A stretch of 64,000 nucleotides of DNA from positions 1 to 64,000 of the forward strand of contig NZ_SCMK01000018.1 of the NCBI RefSeq assembly GCF_005503355.1, in the 5' to 3' direction. The notes beneath the pieces were generated by a model. It worked only from the letters and a program-made list of their open reading frames with translations, searched no databases and was not told where the DNA came from. The position numbers and the translations under genes were made by a program. The stretch is from Sphingomonas sp. 1F27F7B. Its GTDB lineage: Bacteria; Pseudomonadota; Alphaproteobacteria; Sphingomonadales; Sphingomonadaceae. Below are positions 19,535 to 27,675 of this stretch, piece after piece (position 1 is the first letter of the stretch; every line of letters begins with the position of its first letter).

Positions 19535-19731
19535 GTTGAGAGCCCGAACAAGTATCTGATTTTAGTTCGTCATCCCCGCGCAGGCGGGGATCCAGGGCCA
19601 AGGGTGGGGTGCGTGCGGCAGGTCCAATCCTCTCCGGAGAGCGCTCGCGTAATGGCATCCATATCCCGCACTGTCCTGGATCCCCGCCTGCGCGGGGATG
19701 ACAAGGTTTACTGAACGAGTCTTGACCCTAG
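19531..19731. mobile_element. 201-bp MITE-like element, copy 1
   Basis: It is bounded by CTAG on both sides (19531-19534 and 19728-19731). Its ends are imperfect inverted repeats (TAGGTTGAGAGCCCGAACAA against the complement of TTGACCCTAG). Inside, GTCATCCCCGCGCAGGCGGG and its complement form a long palindrome with a shared middle part (CCTCTCCGG). There is no coding capacity. The CTAG flanks would fit a YTAR-type target duplication, as made by IS5-group elements. The left CTAG supplies the TAG stop of the upstream regulator gene. Copy 2 is at 27385-27585. Confidence 0.7.
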
Positions 19732-19753
19732 CGGTACGTCGTCGCGCCCGGGC

Positions 19754-20767
19754 TCAGAACAGGCGGGTGAGCAGGTAGAAGAGCGCGCCGACTGCCGCGG
19801 AGGCCGGAATGGTGATCACCCAGGCGGCGATGACGTTGCCGGCCACGCCCCAGCGGACCGCCGAGGCACGGCGCGCCGTGCCCGCGCCGATCACCGCCCC
19901 GGTGATCGTGTGCGTGGTCGAGACTGGGATGCCGAGCACCGAGGCGCCGAACAGCACCACCGAGCCCGCCAGCGAGGCGCTGAACCCCTGGTGCTGCGAA
20001 AGCTTGGTGATGCGCGAGCCCATCGTCTCGATGATCTTCCAGCCGCCGCTCAGCGTGCCGAGCGCGATCGCGATGTAGCAGGCGATCGCCACCCAGTGCG
20101 GCACTTCGAACTTCCCGTGCAGATAGCCGGTGGAATAGAGGAGCACGGTGATGATCCCCATCGTCTTTTGCGCGTCGTTGAGGCCGTGGCTGAGCGAATA
20201 GGCGCCGGAGGAGACGAGGTGCAGCATGCGGAAGCTGCGTTCGGCAGTGCGCGAGCTGGCGCGCATGAACAGCCAGGAGGTGAGCAGCATCACCAGCATG
20301 GCCAGGATCATGCCGATCGTCGGCGAGAGTACGATGGCGATCAGCGTCTTGTTGAGGCCGGTCCATTTCACGCCGGTGAGCCCGGCATGCGCCACGCCCG
20401 AGCCGATCATCCCGCCGACCAGCGCATGGCTGGACGAAGAGGGAATGCCCTTGAGCCAGGTGACCACGTTCCAGAACATCGCGCCGACCAGCGCGCCGAA
20501 CACCACCGCCGGCGTGATCAGGTTCTTGTCGATCAGTCCCTGGCCGATCGTGTCCGCCACCTTGTGCAGGCTAGGAAAGGCGATCGTCAGGAAATAGGCG
20601 GCGAAGTTGAATGCCGCGGCGAAGGCGACGGCATGGACCGGCTTCAGCAGCCGGGTGGCGACGACGGTGGCAATCGAATTGGCCGCGTCGTGCAGGCCGT
20701 TCAGGAAGTCGAACGCCAGCGCGACGAGGATCAGGCCGACCAGCAGGGGAAAGGCAAGCTCGTACAT
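19754..20767 (-). CDS. PiT-family inorganic phosphate transporter
   Basis: This 337-residue membrane protein imports metal-phosphate with protons or Na+ at low affinity. It has the family hallmark FDFLNGLHDAANSIATVV near the N-terminus and the repeated partner motif VSTTHTITGAVIG in the C-terminal half. About 10 hydrophobic segments are visible. It lies 9 bases downstream of the Nudix-PhoU fusion gene on the same strand, so both are probably one operon, matching the usual DUF47-PiT pairing. The end of the gene is close to the 201-bp repeat element. Confidence 0.93.
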   Translation of the reverse strand: MYELAFPLLVGLILVALAFDFLNGLHDAANSIATVVATRLLKPVHAVAFAAAFNFAAYFLTIAFPSLHKVADTIGQGLIDKNLITPAVVFGALVGAMFWNVVTWLKGIPSSSSHALVGGMIGSGVAHAGLTGVKWTGLNKTLIAIVLSPTIGMILAMLVMLLTSWLFMRASSRTAERSFRMLHLVSSGAYSLSHGLNDAQKTMGIITVLLYSTGYLHGKFEVPHWVAIACYIAIALGTLSGGWKIIETMGSRITKLSQHQGFSASLAGSVVLFGASVLGIPVSTTHTITGAVIGAGTARRASAVRWGVAGNVIAAWVITIPASAAVGALFYLLTRLF

Positions 20768-20776
20768 CGGGCGGCG

Positions 20777-21838
20777 TCAGGAATGGTCGATCACGATGCC
20801 GTCGATCTCGTTCGCGACATCCTCGAACGCGTCGACGATCCGCTCGAGATGCTTGAACAGCTCGCGATGGACGGCGAAGCCCAGCGGATCGTTGGGGCCG
20901 AGCTCCTTGAAGGCGCGCTTGAGGCCGGCGGCGTGGATCTCGTCGGCATGGCTTTCCATCCGCACCAGCCGCTCGGTCAGCTCGTGCAGGCGCGCGCCGT
21001 TGCGGCCGACGTCGCGCAGCAGCGGCATCGCTTCCATGGTGAGGCGGGCGGCATCGACGATGATCGCCGCCATGTCCTTCATCTCCTGGTCGAAGGCCGT
21101 GACTTCGTAGAGGTCGATCGCCTGGACGGCGGCCCGCATCTCGTCGATCGCATCGTCCATCGCGCCGATCAGCGAAGTGATCGCACCGCGATCGAAGGGC
21201 GTGAGAAAAGTCTCGCGCACCGTGCGCAGCATCTCGCGGATGATCTCGTCGGCATCATGCTCGCGCTCGATCACTTCGCGGATGTGATCGCGATTGCCGT
21301 CCTCGAGCAGCCGGGCGAGCGCGTCGGCCCCGGCGACGATGGTGAGCGCGTGCTGCTCGAACATCTCGAAGAAATTGCCCGTCTTGGGGAGCAGGCGCTG
21401 GAACCAGGCGAACATGTGGTGCACTTTCGATTTGCGGGCGACGGCGGTGAGCAGGCCGTTGCGCTGCGCCGCGGCCCTGAACTCGGCCGGGCCGAACGAT
21501 CGGATGAGGTCGCTCAGATCGGGCTCGTCGACGGCGGCCGCGGCTTCGGCGAGGCTGAACCAGCGGCGCTCGCGCTGGCCCTGCTCCTTCCAGGCGACCA
21601 GCTCCTGGTTGACCGACAGGGGGAAGACGTCGACGTCGATCATCAGCGAAGCGCCGTTGCCGCGCTTCTTGCGATAGCGATAGGAGCCCAGCGGCAGCGG
21701 GCAGACGGGGCCGCGCACGCCGGCCTCCTCCTCCGCCTCGATCGCCGCGGCGGTGTGGGCGGGCATGCCGGCCTCGGGATTGCCCTTGGGGATCACCCAG
21801 CGCCCGCTTTCGCGCGACGTGACCAGCAGCACGCGCAC
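20777..21838 (-). CDS. Nudix hydrolase domain fused to PhoU-like DUF47 domain
   Basis: Residues 1-125 form a Nudix fold with the box NPEAGMPAHTAAAIEAEEEAGV, in which the usual Arg before the first Glu is Ile. Residues from 142 (MFAWFQRLLPKTGNFFEMFE) to 353 match DUF47, the PhoU-like partner of PiT transporters. The two are in one frame without a stop, and no ribosome binding site precedes Met142, so a true fusion is likely. Diphosphoinositol- or nucleotide-diphosphate-type Nudix activity linked to phosphate uptake is an attractive idea but unproven. The only usable start is GTG 21838. Yet in-frame codons upstream still encode a typical Nudix first strand (RQIAALPYRTEGNAVDAP) with no ATG, GTG or TTG before a TAA. 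Confidence 0.82.
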   Translation of the reverse strand: MRVLLVTSRESGRWVIPKGNPEAGMPAHTAAAIEAEEEAGVRGPVCPLPLGSYRYRKKRGNGASLMIDVDVFPLSVNQELVAWKEQGQRERRWFSLAEAAAAVDEPDLSDLIRSFGPAEFRAAAQRNGLLTAVARKSKVHHMFAWFQRLLPKTGNFFEMFEQHALTIVAGADALARLLEDGNRDHIREVIEREHDADEIIREMLRTVRETFLTPFDRGAITSLIGAMDDAIDEMRAAVQAIDLYEVTAFDQEMKDMAAIIVDAARLTMEAMPLLRDVGRNGARLHELTERLVRMESHADEIHAAGLKRAFKELGPNDPLGFAVHRELFKHLERIVDAFEDVANEIDGIVIDHS

Positions 21839-21977
21839 CGGCGCATCGACGGCATTGCCTTCGGTGCGATAGGGCAGGGCGGCGATCTGGCGGATGGCGC
21901 GGACTCCGAGGCGCCGGGATGGCGGGTGCCGCGTTTGTTACAATTTGGTGTCACGCGCAAGCCTCAGCCGCACCTCA

Positions 21978-22664
21978 CTAGCCGCGCGCACGTATCTCCG
22001 TGAGCCAGCGGGCGCGGAGCTGCGCGGGGCTGCCCGGGATCGCCGCGTCGAGGAACGCGGAGCCGGCGATGCGATCGAGGCGGAAGGTGCGGAAGCCGGC
22101 GCGCAGCTCGCACCAGGCGACGACGACGCGAGTCGCGTCGCTATAGCCGATCATCAGCGGCCAGATCGTGCGCTGGGTGGCGCGGCCCTGCTCGTCGGCA
22201 TAGTCGAGGCGCAGCTTGCGGCCGGCGCGGATCCAGGCGCGCAGCTGGGGGACGTCGATGCCGTCGCGCGGCCGATCCCAGGCGGGCACGGCACGGGCGG
22301 CGGGGTTGCCGAGAAAGGGCCGCATTTCCTCGGGCAGAACGGCGGCGATCTTGGCGAGCAGATCCTCGGCGGCGCGCGCAAGGCTCTCATCGGCATGGCC
22401 CGCGACCCAGGTTGCGCCAAGCGCGACGGCGTCGATCTCGTCGGTGGTGAGCATCAGCGGCGGCAGGTCGAACCCGCTTTCGAGGACATAGCCGATGCCC
22501 GCCTCGCCGCGGATCGGCACGCGCTGGCCGATCAGTGCGGCGATGTCGCGATAGACCGAGCGCTTCGACGTCTCGAGCTCCGCCGCGATCGCGTCGGCGG
22601 TGACCGGCCGGGTGCCCCGGCGCAGGATCTGGACGATCTGGAAAAGGCGATCCGCTTTGCGCAT
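21978..22664 (-). CDS. YafY-type HTH/WYL-domain transcriptional regulator
   Basis: This 228-residue protein has an N-terminal winged helix (RKADRLFQIVQILRRG, then AAELETSKRSVYRDIAAL) typical of HTH_11. A WYL-type ligand-binding domain follows, in which KLRLDYADEQG and the later LMIGYSDATRVVVAWCELR are the expected beta strands. It probably binds the long palindrome at 22674-22719, 10 bases before its own start, controlling itself and the divergent GFA-domain gene. In related genomes such regulators neighbour small GFA, glyoxalase or DUF genes. The ligand is unknown. Confidence 0.88.
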   Translation of the reverse strand: MRKADRLFQIVQILRRGTRPVTADAIAAELETSKRSVYRDIAALIGQRVPIRGEAGIGYVLESGFDLPPLMLTTDEIDAVALGATWVAGHADESLARAAEDLLAKIAAVLPEEMRPFLGNPAARAVPAWDRPRDGIDVPQLRAWIRAGRKLRLDYADEQGRATQRTIWPLMIGYSDATRVVVAWCELRAGFRTFRLDRIAGSAFLDAAIPGSPAQLRARWLTEIRARG

Positions 22665-22673
22665 TCGATAGCT

Positions 22674-22719
22674 CTACTGCCATGCTGCTGACACCATGCT
22701 GGCAGCAGCATGGCAGTAG
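22674..22719. promoter_or_regulatory. Long perfect inverted repeat, probable operator of the WYL regulator
   Basis: CTACTGCCATGCTGCTG (22674-22690) and its exact complement (22703-22719) flank a 12-base spacer. The spacer itself contains CCATGCTGG, so three half-site-like CCATGCTG units are present. It lies in the divergent gap between the regulator and the GFA-domain gene. Confidence 0.75.
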
Positions 22720-22753
22720 GTCGAGTCCCGTCAGTTCAAACGGGAGCCAGGAA

Positions 22754-23161
22754 ATGACGACCAAGACCTATCATGGCAGCTGCCACTGCGGCGCGGTGAC
22801 TTTCGAGGCGGACATCGACCTCGCGGCGGGCACCGGCAAGTGCAACTGCACCTATTGCCGCAAGCGCCGCAACTGGGGCGCGCTGCTCAAGCCCGAACAA
22901 TTCCGCCTGCTTTCGGGCCAGGAAGCGCTGGGCGAATATCAGTTCGGCACCAGGAGCGGGCATCACCGCTTCTGCAAGACCTGCGGCATCGCGCCGTTCG
23001 GGGACGGCTATGTCGAGGAGATCGGCGGGGCGTTCGTTTCGGTGCAGGTGCTTTGCCTCGACGATGTCCCGCTCGAGGAGCTGGAAGCGGCGCCGGTCAA
23101 CTATGCCGATGGGCTGCACAATGCCTGGTGGCAGGAGCCGGCGGAGAAGGCGGTCCTGTGA
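22754..23161 (+). CDS. GFA / CENP-V domain zinc protein
   Basis: This 135-residue protein of the glutathione-dependent formaldehyde-activating fold has the zinc-binding Cys series in GSCHCGAV, KCNCTYCRKR and RFCKTCGIAPF. Enzymatic function differs across this family, and many members have no proven GSH-formaldehyde activity. The ATG at 22754 follows CCAGGAA; the upstream frame overlaps the operator palindrome and is not used. It is probably regulated by the divergent WYL protein, which suggests a stress or detoxification role. Confidence 0.88.
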   Translation: MTTKTYHGSCHCGAVTFEADIDLAAGTGKCNCTYCRKRRNWGALLKPEQFRLLSGQEALGEYQFGTRSGHHRFCKTCGIAPFGDGYVEEIGGAFVSVQVLCLDDVPLEELEAAPVNYADGLHNAWWQEPAEKAVL

Positions 23162-23168
23162 GGCGGGG

Positions 23169-23585
23169 TCAATCCGCGCCGGGTTGCCAGCTGCTTCTGC
23201 GTTCCTCGTCAGGCAGCTGCGCCAGCGCCCGGCGGGCGAGCGTGCGGGCTTCCTCCCAGCGCGGATCCGACCAGAGCGCTTCGCGGCGCCAGAAATCGGA
23301 ATGCCCCTCTCCGCTCAGCGTGAGCAGCATCGCGTCGAGCGGGCGGATCGCCTCGATCTCCTCGCGGCTGATCTCGCCCCATTCGTGCATGTGGTTGGCG
23401 GCACGGTAAATGTCGTCGAGTTCCAGCGCGAGTTCGTCATTGCCGTAGTGCGATGCGTCGCCGTCGGACGTGAGATGGCCGAGGATCGACTCGAGATAGG
23501 CGTGCTGCACCTCCGCACCCTCGGCCAGCCGTGCCACAACCCGTCGGAGATCCTGATAGCGTGTGGGCATGCGGGATGCTGGCAT
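23169..23585 (-). CDS. Hypothetical acidic helical protein
   Basis: This protein has 138 residues, rich in Glu, Asp, Leu and Arg, predicted mostly helical, with no signal peptide or membrane segment. MPTRYQDLRRVVARLAEG is an alternative start five codons in (23570); neither has a clear ribosome binding site. Landmarks are HYGNDELALELDDIYRAANH and a C-terminal LARRALAQLPDEE. I do not recognise a family. It ends 7 bases from the convergent GFA gene. The coding frame has normal third-position GC bias, supporting it as real. Confidence 0.6.
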   Translation of the reverse strand: MPASRMPTRYQDLRRVVARLAEGAEVQHAYLESILGHLTSDGDASHYGNDELALELDDIYRAANHMHEWGEISREEIEAIRPLDAMLLTLSGEGHSDFWRREALWSDPRWEEARTLARRALAQLPDEERRSSWQPGAD

Positions 23586-23647
23586 CGCGCGCCGCGGCTG
23601 GCAACATCCGACGTCTCCGCGCCGCAGGCTGGGCCGCAGGAAACGCG

Positions 23648-23675
23648 AAAGGCCGGGGCGCGAACCCCGGCCTTT
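23648..23675 (-). terminator. Intrinsic terminator after the TonB receptor gene
   Basis: AAAGGCCGGGG and CCCCGGCCTTT form a perfect 11-bp stem around CGCGAA, 21 bases beyond the stop codon of the receptor gene. On the minus strand the stem is followed by CGCGTTT, a short T run. Confidence 0.75.
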
Positions 23676-23696
23676 CTCCTTGCGCGGCGCAGCGGC

Positions 23697-26066
23697 TCAG
23701 AAGCCGGCGCTGAGCGTGACGAAGGCCTGGCGCGGGGCCGAGGAGTGGAACACCAGGATCGTGCCCGCCGCATCGTCCGGCGCGAAGACGCTGCTGTCGA
23801 AGTTCGACGCGTAGCGCTTGTTGGTCAGGTTGGTGACGTTCAGCGACAGCTTCAGGTTCTGCACATAGGCGAAGCTGCCATAGTCGTAGCTGACGCCCAG
23901 ATCGAAGGTGGTGTAGCCGCCGAAGCTCTGGTCGTTGGTGTAGGTATAGTAGCGGCGGCCGGTATACTTGCCCTGCAGTGAGGCCGAGAGGCCGCCCTGC
24001 TTCACGGTCAGCACGCTGGCGAGCATCTCCTTGGGCGTGTCCACCTGCTGCTTGCCGGCGGTGAGCTTCACCACGCAGGTGGTGGTGCACCAGTTGAGAT
24101 TCTCGTCATAGGTCGACTTGTTGAACGAAGCCGAATTGTACCAGCTCAGCCACGGCGTCGGCTTCCACAGCACGCCGAGCTCCGCACCCTTGCTGGTGAC
24201 GCTGCCGGCATTGTGGAAGCTGTTGCCGCAGCCCGGATTCTGCTGCTGGTTGGTCGGACAGGGATTGTACTGGAGCAGGCGGTTGTTGAACTTGACGTAA
24301 TAGCCGCTCAGCGCGACCTGCAACGGGCCGCTGACATAGCGATAGCCGCCCTCGACGCTCTTCGACGTCTCGGGCTTCAGATACTTGCCCTGCGCGTCCC
24401 ACACGGCCTGCGAGACCGACTGGGGCCCGAGCTTGAAGCCGCCCTGGAACATGGCCATGTTCTCGGCATAGCTGGCGAACAGCTCATGGCCGGGCGCGAC
24501 CTGCCAGTGCACGCCGACTTCCGGCAGGAAATTGTCCTTGGCCACCAGCGTGCCGCTGGCGAACTGGCTGGAGGCCGGCGGTGCCGATGCGGCGATGCCG
24601 CGGATCGCCCGGGCATCCGACTTGGAATAGGTGCTCTTGAAGCCGAAATCGATGCTCAGCGCGTCATCGAACAGGCGCACTGTGTCCTGCACGTAGAACT
24701 GGTGCGTCTTCCATCGGGTCTCCTGCACCCACTGGGCGGTGTTGGGCTGGCCGACGAGATACTGGGCCAGGCTGAACGGACCGGTGACGTTGGTCCAGAT
24801 GTAGCGCGCGGCGCTGCTGGTATTGTCCTCGACCCACAGGCCGGCCTGGAACTCGTTGAAGGCGACCTTCCAGTTCAGGCTGGCGAGCACGCCGGTGCGA
24901 TCGATCGTGTAGCGCGTATCGCGGATCTGGACCGGCACGTCGTCCGCCGTGGTCGACGTGCCCTGGTTGGACAGGCCGGTGATGAAGTTGTTGCCGGCGC
25001 CCTTGTCGTTGTGATGATAGACCTGGGTGCGGACGCTCAGGTTCTTGGCCAGCTCGAAGTCGCCGGCCAGGTAGAAGAGATTGTCGTTGCGCAGGATCTG
25101 GCCGTTGGTGAAGGTGACATCGGCGTTCTTCTGCGGCGCCGGGGCGGCGGCGCACTTGTACGGCGTGGTGGTCACCGTGCAGGCGGCGACGCCGACATAG
25201 GCCTGCCAGTTCGGGGCATAGCCGGCCCAGTCCCAGCCGAGGCGGTTCAGCATGTCCTTCGACAGATAGGTGTCGTCGGCCTGGTTGGTGCGCGAGATGT
25301 CGGCGAAAGCGGTGATCTTGATGCCGTCGGCCCGGTACTGGAGCTTGCCGTTGAACTGCTTGCCGGTGGACTTCTTGTAGGCACCCTGGTTCACGAACAG
25401 GTCCTGCGCGACATATTGGCCCGAGAGATAGGCGGAGAAGCCGCCATGCTCGCCGGTGTCGAGGCGCACGAAGGTGCGCAGGCTGCTCTCGCTGCCGATG
25501 GTCTGGCTGACCGCCAGCGCCGCGTCCTTGCTCGGGTCGCGGCTCACATAGGTGAGCGCGCCGCCGAGATTGCTGGTCGAGGGAATGGCGAGGCCGGCGA
25601 TGCCGGTCGCGAGATCGGCACGGCCGAGATTCTCCGAGATCAGCGCGCGGCTGATCGTGAGGCCGTTATAGTTGTTGTAGGCGCCGTCGCCGAGCGGGGT
25701 GCCGTCGAGCGTGTAGCCGAGGTGCGTGGTGTTGAAGCCGCGGACCTGGAGCGAGAGCGACTGCTCGTTCACGCCCAGCGCGTCGATTGACTGCGCCATC
25801 ACGCCCGGCAGGAAGTTGAGCGCCTTCTGCACGCTGGTGCCCGGCGGCAGCAGGTCGAGATTCTGGGGCACCAGGGTCGAGACCGAGCGGGTCTGGCCGC
25901 TGCCGACGACGACGATCTCGGCGCCGCCTTCGTCATTGGCTTCGACGGCCGGGGCGCCGCTGTCCTGCGCGTGCGCGGCAGGCGCCAGCGCGACAAGCGC
26001 GGCCGAAGCCATCAGAAAGGCATGAGCTCGGGCGTGGCGCAGCGGGCGGCGCGAAAAGTCGGTCAT
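23697..26066 (-). CDS. TonB-dependent outer-membrane receptor
   Basis: This outer-membrane beta-barrel receptor of about 789 residues imports a bound substrate with energy from TonB. It has a signal peptide (ASAALVALAPAAHAQ). The plug domain runs from about residue 50 to 170 and includes VRGFNTTHLGYTLDG. The barrel ends in an aromatic residue (FVTLSAGF). Two Cys pairs, one near NPCPTNQQQNPGCG and one at NWCTTTC, lie in predicted loops. Three tandem ATGs occur; the third (26066) has GGGA at the best distance. The promoter region contains GTAACGTTAC (26133-26142), a LacI-type half-site pair common before sugar-uptake receptors, so a carbohydrate ligand is possible but not shown. Confidence 0.92.
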   Translation of the reverse strand: MTDFSRRPLRHARAHAFLMASAALVALAPAAHAQDSGAPAVEANDEGGAEIVVVGSGQTRSVSTLVPQNLDLLPPGTSVQKALNFLPGVMAQSIDALGVNEQSLSLQVRGFNTTHLGYTLDGTPLGDGAYNNYNGLTISRALISENLGRADLATGIAGLAIPSTSNLGGALTYVSRDPSKDAALAVSQTIGSESSLRTFVRLDTGEHGGFSAYLSGQYVAQDLFVNQGAYKKSTGKQFNGKLQYRADGIKITAFADISRTNQADDTYLSKDMLNRLGWDWAGYAPNWQAYVGVAACTVTTTPYKCAAAPAPQKNADVTFTNGQILRNDNLFYLAGDFELAKNLSVRTQVYHHNDKGAGNNFITGLSNQGTSTTADDVPVQIRDTRYTIDRTGVLASLNWKVAFNEFQAGLWVEDNTSSAARYIWTNVTGPFSLAQYLVGQPNTAQWVQETRWKTHQFYVQDTVRLFDDALSIDFGFKSTYSKSDARAIRGIAASAPPASSQFASGTLVAKDNFLPEVGVHWQVAPGHELFASYAENMAMFQGGFKLGPQSVSQAVWDAQGKYLKPETSKSVEGGYRYVSGPLQVALSGYYVKFNNRLLQYNPCPTNQQQNPGCGNSFHNAGSVTSKGAELGVLWKPTPWLSWYNSASFNKSTYDENLNWCTTTCVVKLTAGKQQVDTPKEMLASVLTVKQGGLSASLQGKYTGRRYYTYTNDQSFGGYTTFDLGVSYDYGSFAYVQNLKLSLNVTNLTNKRYASNFDSSVFAPDDAAGTILVFHSSAPRQAFVTLSAGF

Positions 26067-26132
26067 CATCATTTCCCATCCCGGCGACCGAAGGGCCGCC
26101 CCCGCTGGTGCCGCTAGGCCGGGTTCGCGTCG

Positions 26133-26142
26133 GTAACGTTAC
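26133..26142. promoter_or_regulatory. LacI-family-like palindrome GTAACGTTAC
   Basis: This perfect 10-bp palindrome with central CG lies 67 bases upstream of the TonB receptor start and 98 bases upstream of the serine hydrolase start, in their shared divergent gap. LacI-type regulators bind such sites; no LacI gene is in the window. Confidence 0.4.
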
Positions 26143-26239
26143 GAGTGTGCGACGTTTTAGTGACAATGCGGAACGCGCTGTGCCTGTTGCAGATTGGCAA
26201 CGACCGTGCAGGATGCCGTCCGGAACAGGGAGGTGGCGG

Positions 26240-27388
26240 ATGAGTCTATCGGTGCGATTCGGGTTGGCGGGCCTATTGGCGCTGGGTGGCGCGGCGCCGG
26301 TCTCGGCGGGTGCGCCGCAGGCGGGCGCCATGGATGCCGCGGTGCAGGCGGCGATGGCGCAGACCGGTGCAAAGGGCGTGGCGGTCGCGCTGATCGCCGG
26401 GGGCAAGGTCGTCTCGGTCAAGACCTATGGCGCACGGAACGCGAAGGGCGAGCCGCTGACCGCCGACACGATCCTGTACGGTGCCTCGCTCACCAAGGCG
26501 GTGTTCGGCTATCTCGTCACCCAACTCGCATCGGAGAAGAAGCTCGACCTCGACGCGCCGATCGCGGCGATGCTGCCGCGGCCGCTGCCCGAATATGGCA
26601 ATCTCGACGCATATGGGAATTGGGGCGATCTCGCCGGCGACGCGCGCTGGCGCAAGGTGACGCCGCGCCACGCGCTGAACCATGCGACCGGCTTCGCCAA
26701 TTTCGCCTTTCTCGAACCCGACAAGAAGCTGCGCTTTCATTTCGATCCGGGCACCAGCTATGCCTATTCGGGCGAAGGCATCTCGCTGCTCCAGTTCGGC
26801 ATCGAGCGGGGGTTGGGGCTGAGCGTGGAAAAGGAGCTGCAGCGCCGCTTCTTCCAGCCGCTCGGCATGACGCGAACCAGCCTGATCTGGCAGGACGGCT
26901 TCGGCACCAACCTGGCGGACGGCTGGGACGAGACCGGCAAGCCAGAGCCGCATGACGACCGTAGCCGGGTGCGCGCGGCGGGGTCGATGGACACGACGAT
27001 CCATGATCTGGCCGAGATGGCGGCGGCAATGGTGCGCGGCTATGGCCTGCCCAGGGCGTGGCGCGTCGAATATGCCCGCGGCACCCAGGCGATCCAGAGC
27101 AGGACGCAATTCCCGACCCTGAACAACCCGGCGGGCCCGGGCGAGGGGACTCGTGCCAGGGCGGCGCTGGGCGTGGTCGCCTTCGCCGGGCCGCAGGGCG
27201 CGGGCTGGTTCAAGGGCGGCCACAACGACGTGACGGCGAACACCCTGGTATGCCTCGAGCGCGGGCAGCGCTGCGTGTTGATCCTGGGCAATGACGTGCG
27301 GATCGAGCGGGCATTTCCCAAGCTGGTCAAGGCGGCGCTGGGCGAGACGGGCGTGCCGTATCGCTGGGAATATGGGTTCAAGGATTAG
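26240..27388 (+). CDS. Exported serine hydrolase of the beta-lactamase (class C/esterase) family
   Basis: This 382-residue protein has a signal peptide (GLAGLLALGGAAPVSAG). The catalytic Ser83-x-x-Lys86 lies in GASLTKAVFG, and the Tyr motif appears as YSG (176-178). A late KGGHND replaces KTG. This pattern fits esterase-like or D-aminopeptidase-like members better than true AmpC. The ATG at 26240 is chosen because AGGGAGG lies 7 bases upstream. It is divergent from the TonB receptor and may process what that receptor imports. Its TAG stop is part of the TTAG at the left end of the second 201-bp repeat element. Confidence 0.85.
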   Translation: MSLSVRFGLAGLLALGGAAPVSAGAPQAGAMDAAVQAAMAQTGAKGVAVALIAGGKVVSVKTYGARNAKGEPLTADTILYGASLTKAVFGYLVTQLASEKKLDLDAPIAAMLPRPLPEYGNLDAYGNWGDLAGDARWRKVTPRHALNHATGFANFAFLEPDKKLRFHFDPGTSYAYSGEGISLLQFGIERGLGLSVEKELQRRFFQPLGMTRTSLIWQDGFGTNLADGWDETGKPEPHDDRSRVRAAGSMDTTIHDLAEMAAAMVRGYGLPRAWRVEYARGTQAIQSRTQFPTLNNPAGPGEGTRARAALGVVAFAGPQGAGWFKGGHNDVTANTLVCLERGQRCVLILGNDVRIERAFPKLVKAALGETGVPYRWEYGFKD

Positions 27389-27585
27389 GTTGAGAACTCA
27401 AACAAGTATCTGGTTCTCCTGCGTCATCCCCGCGCAGGCGGGGATCCAGGGCCAGGCGCGGAACGGGTGTGGCGGGCCCTGTCCTCTCCGGACGGCATTC
27501 GCGCGGTCGCGCCGATATCCCGCATTACCCTGGATCCCCACTTGCGCGGGGATGACGGGGTTCGCTGAATGAGTTTTCACCCTAG
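27385..27585. mobile_element. 201-bp MITE-like element, copy 2
   Basis: It has exactly the same length and plan as the element at 19531-19731. TTAG/CTAG ends, left end TAGGTTGAGAACTCAAACAA, an inner GTCATCCCCGCGCAGGCGGG with complement, and a shared CCTCTCCGGA middle segment are all present. It begins within the TAG stop codon of the serine hydrolase gene. The two copies differ at many positions, so they are not recent duplicates. No ORF is present. Confidence 0.7.
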
Positions 27586-27675
27586 CGTGAGGACCCAAGC
27601 GAGTATCTGATTTTCCCTCGCCATCCCGGCTCGAGGCCGGGGTGACGAGGGAGGAATATGAGTCCCAGGGACTAG
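27582..27675. mobile_element. 94-bp miniature derivative of the 201-bp element
   Basis: It shares the right CTAG of copy 2 (27582-27585) and ends with CTAG at 27672-27675. The left arm reads GAGTATCTGATTTT, matching copy 1 (AAGTATCTGATTTT). The middle is a simple hairpin, TCCCTCGCCATCCCGGC with a near-complement to 27653. The right CTAG supplies the stop codon of the minus-strand NTF2-like gene. Confidence 0.55.

Noticed and set aside
26240..27388. AmpC beta-lactamase
   Set aside because: SxxK is present, but the Tyr motif is YSG and KTG is replaced by GGH, which fits esterase-like relatives better.
19531..27675. CRISPR array or integron made of the repeated palindromes
   Set aside because: Copies are 8 kb apart, inverted and intergenic, with no regular spacers and no cas or integrase gene.
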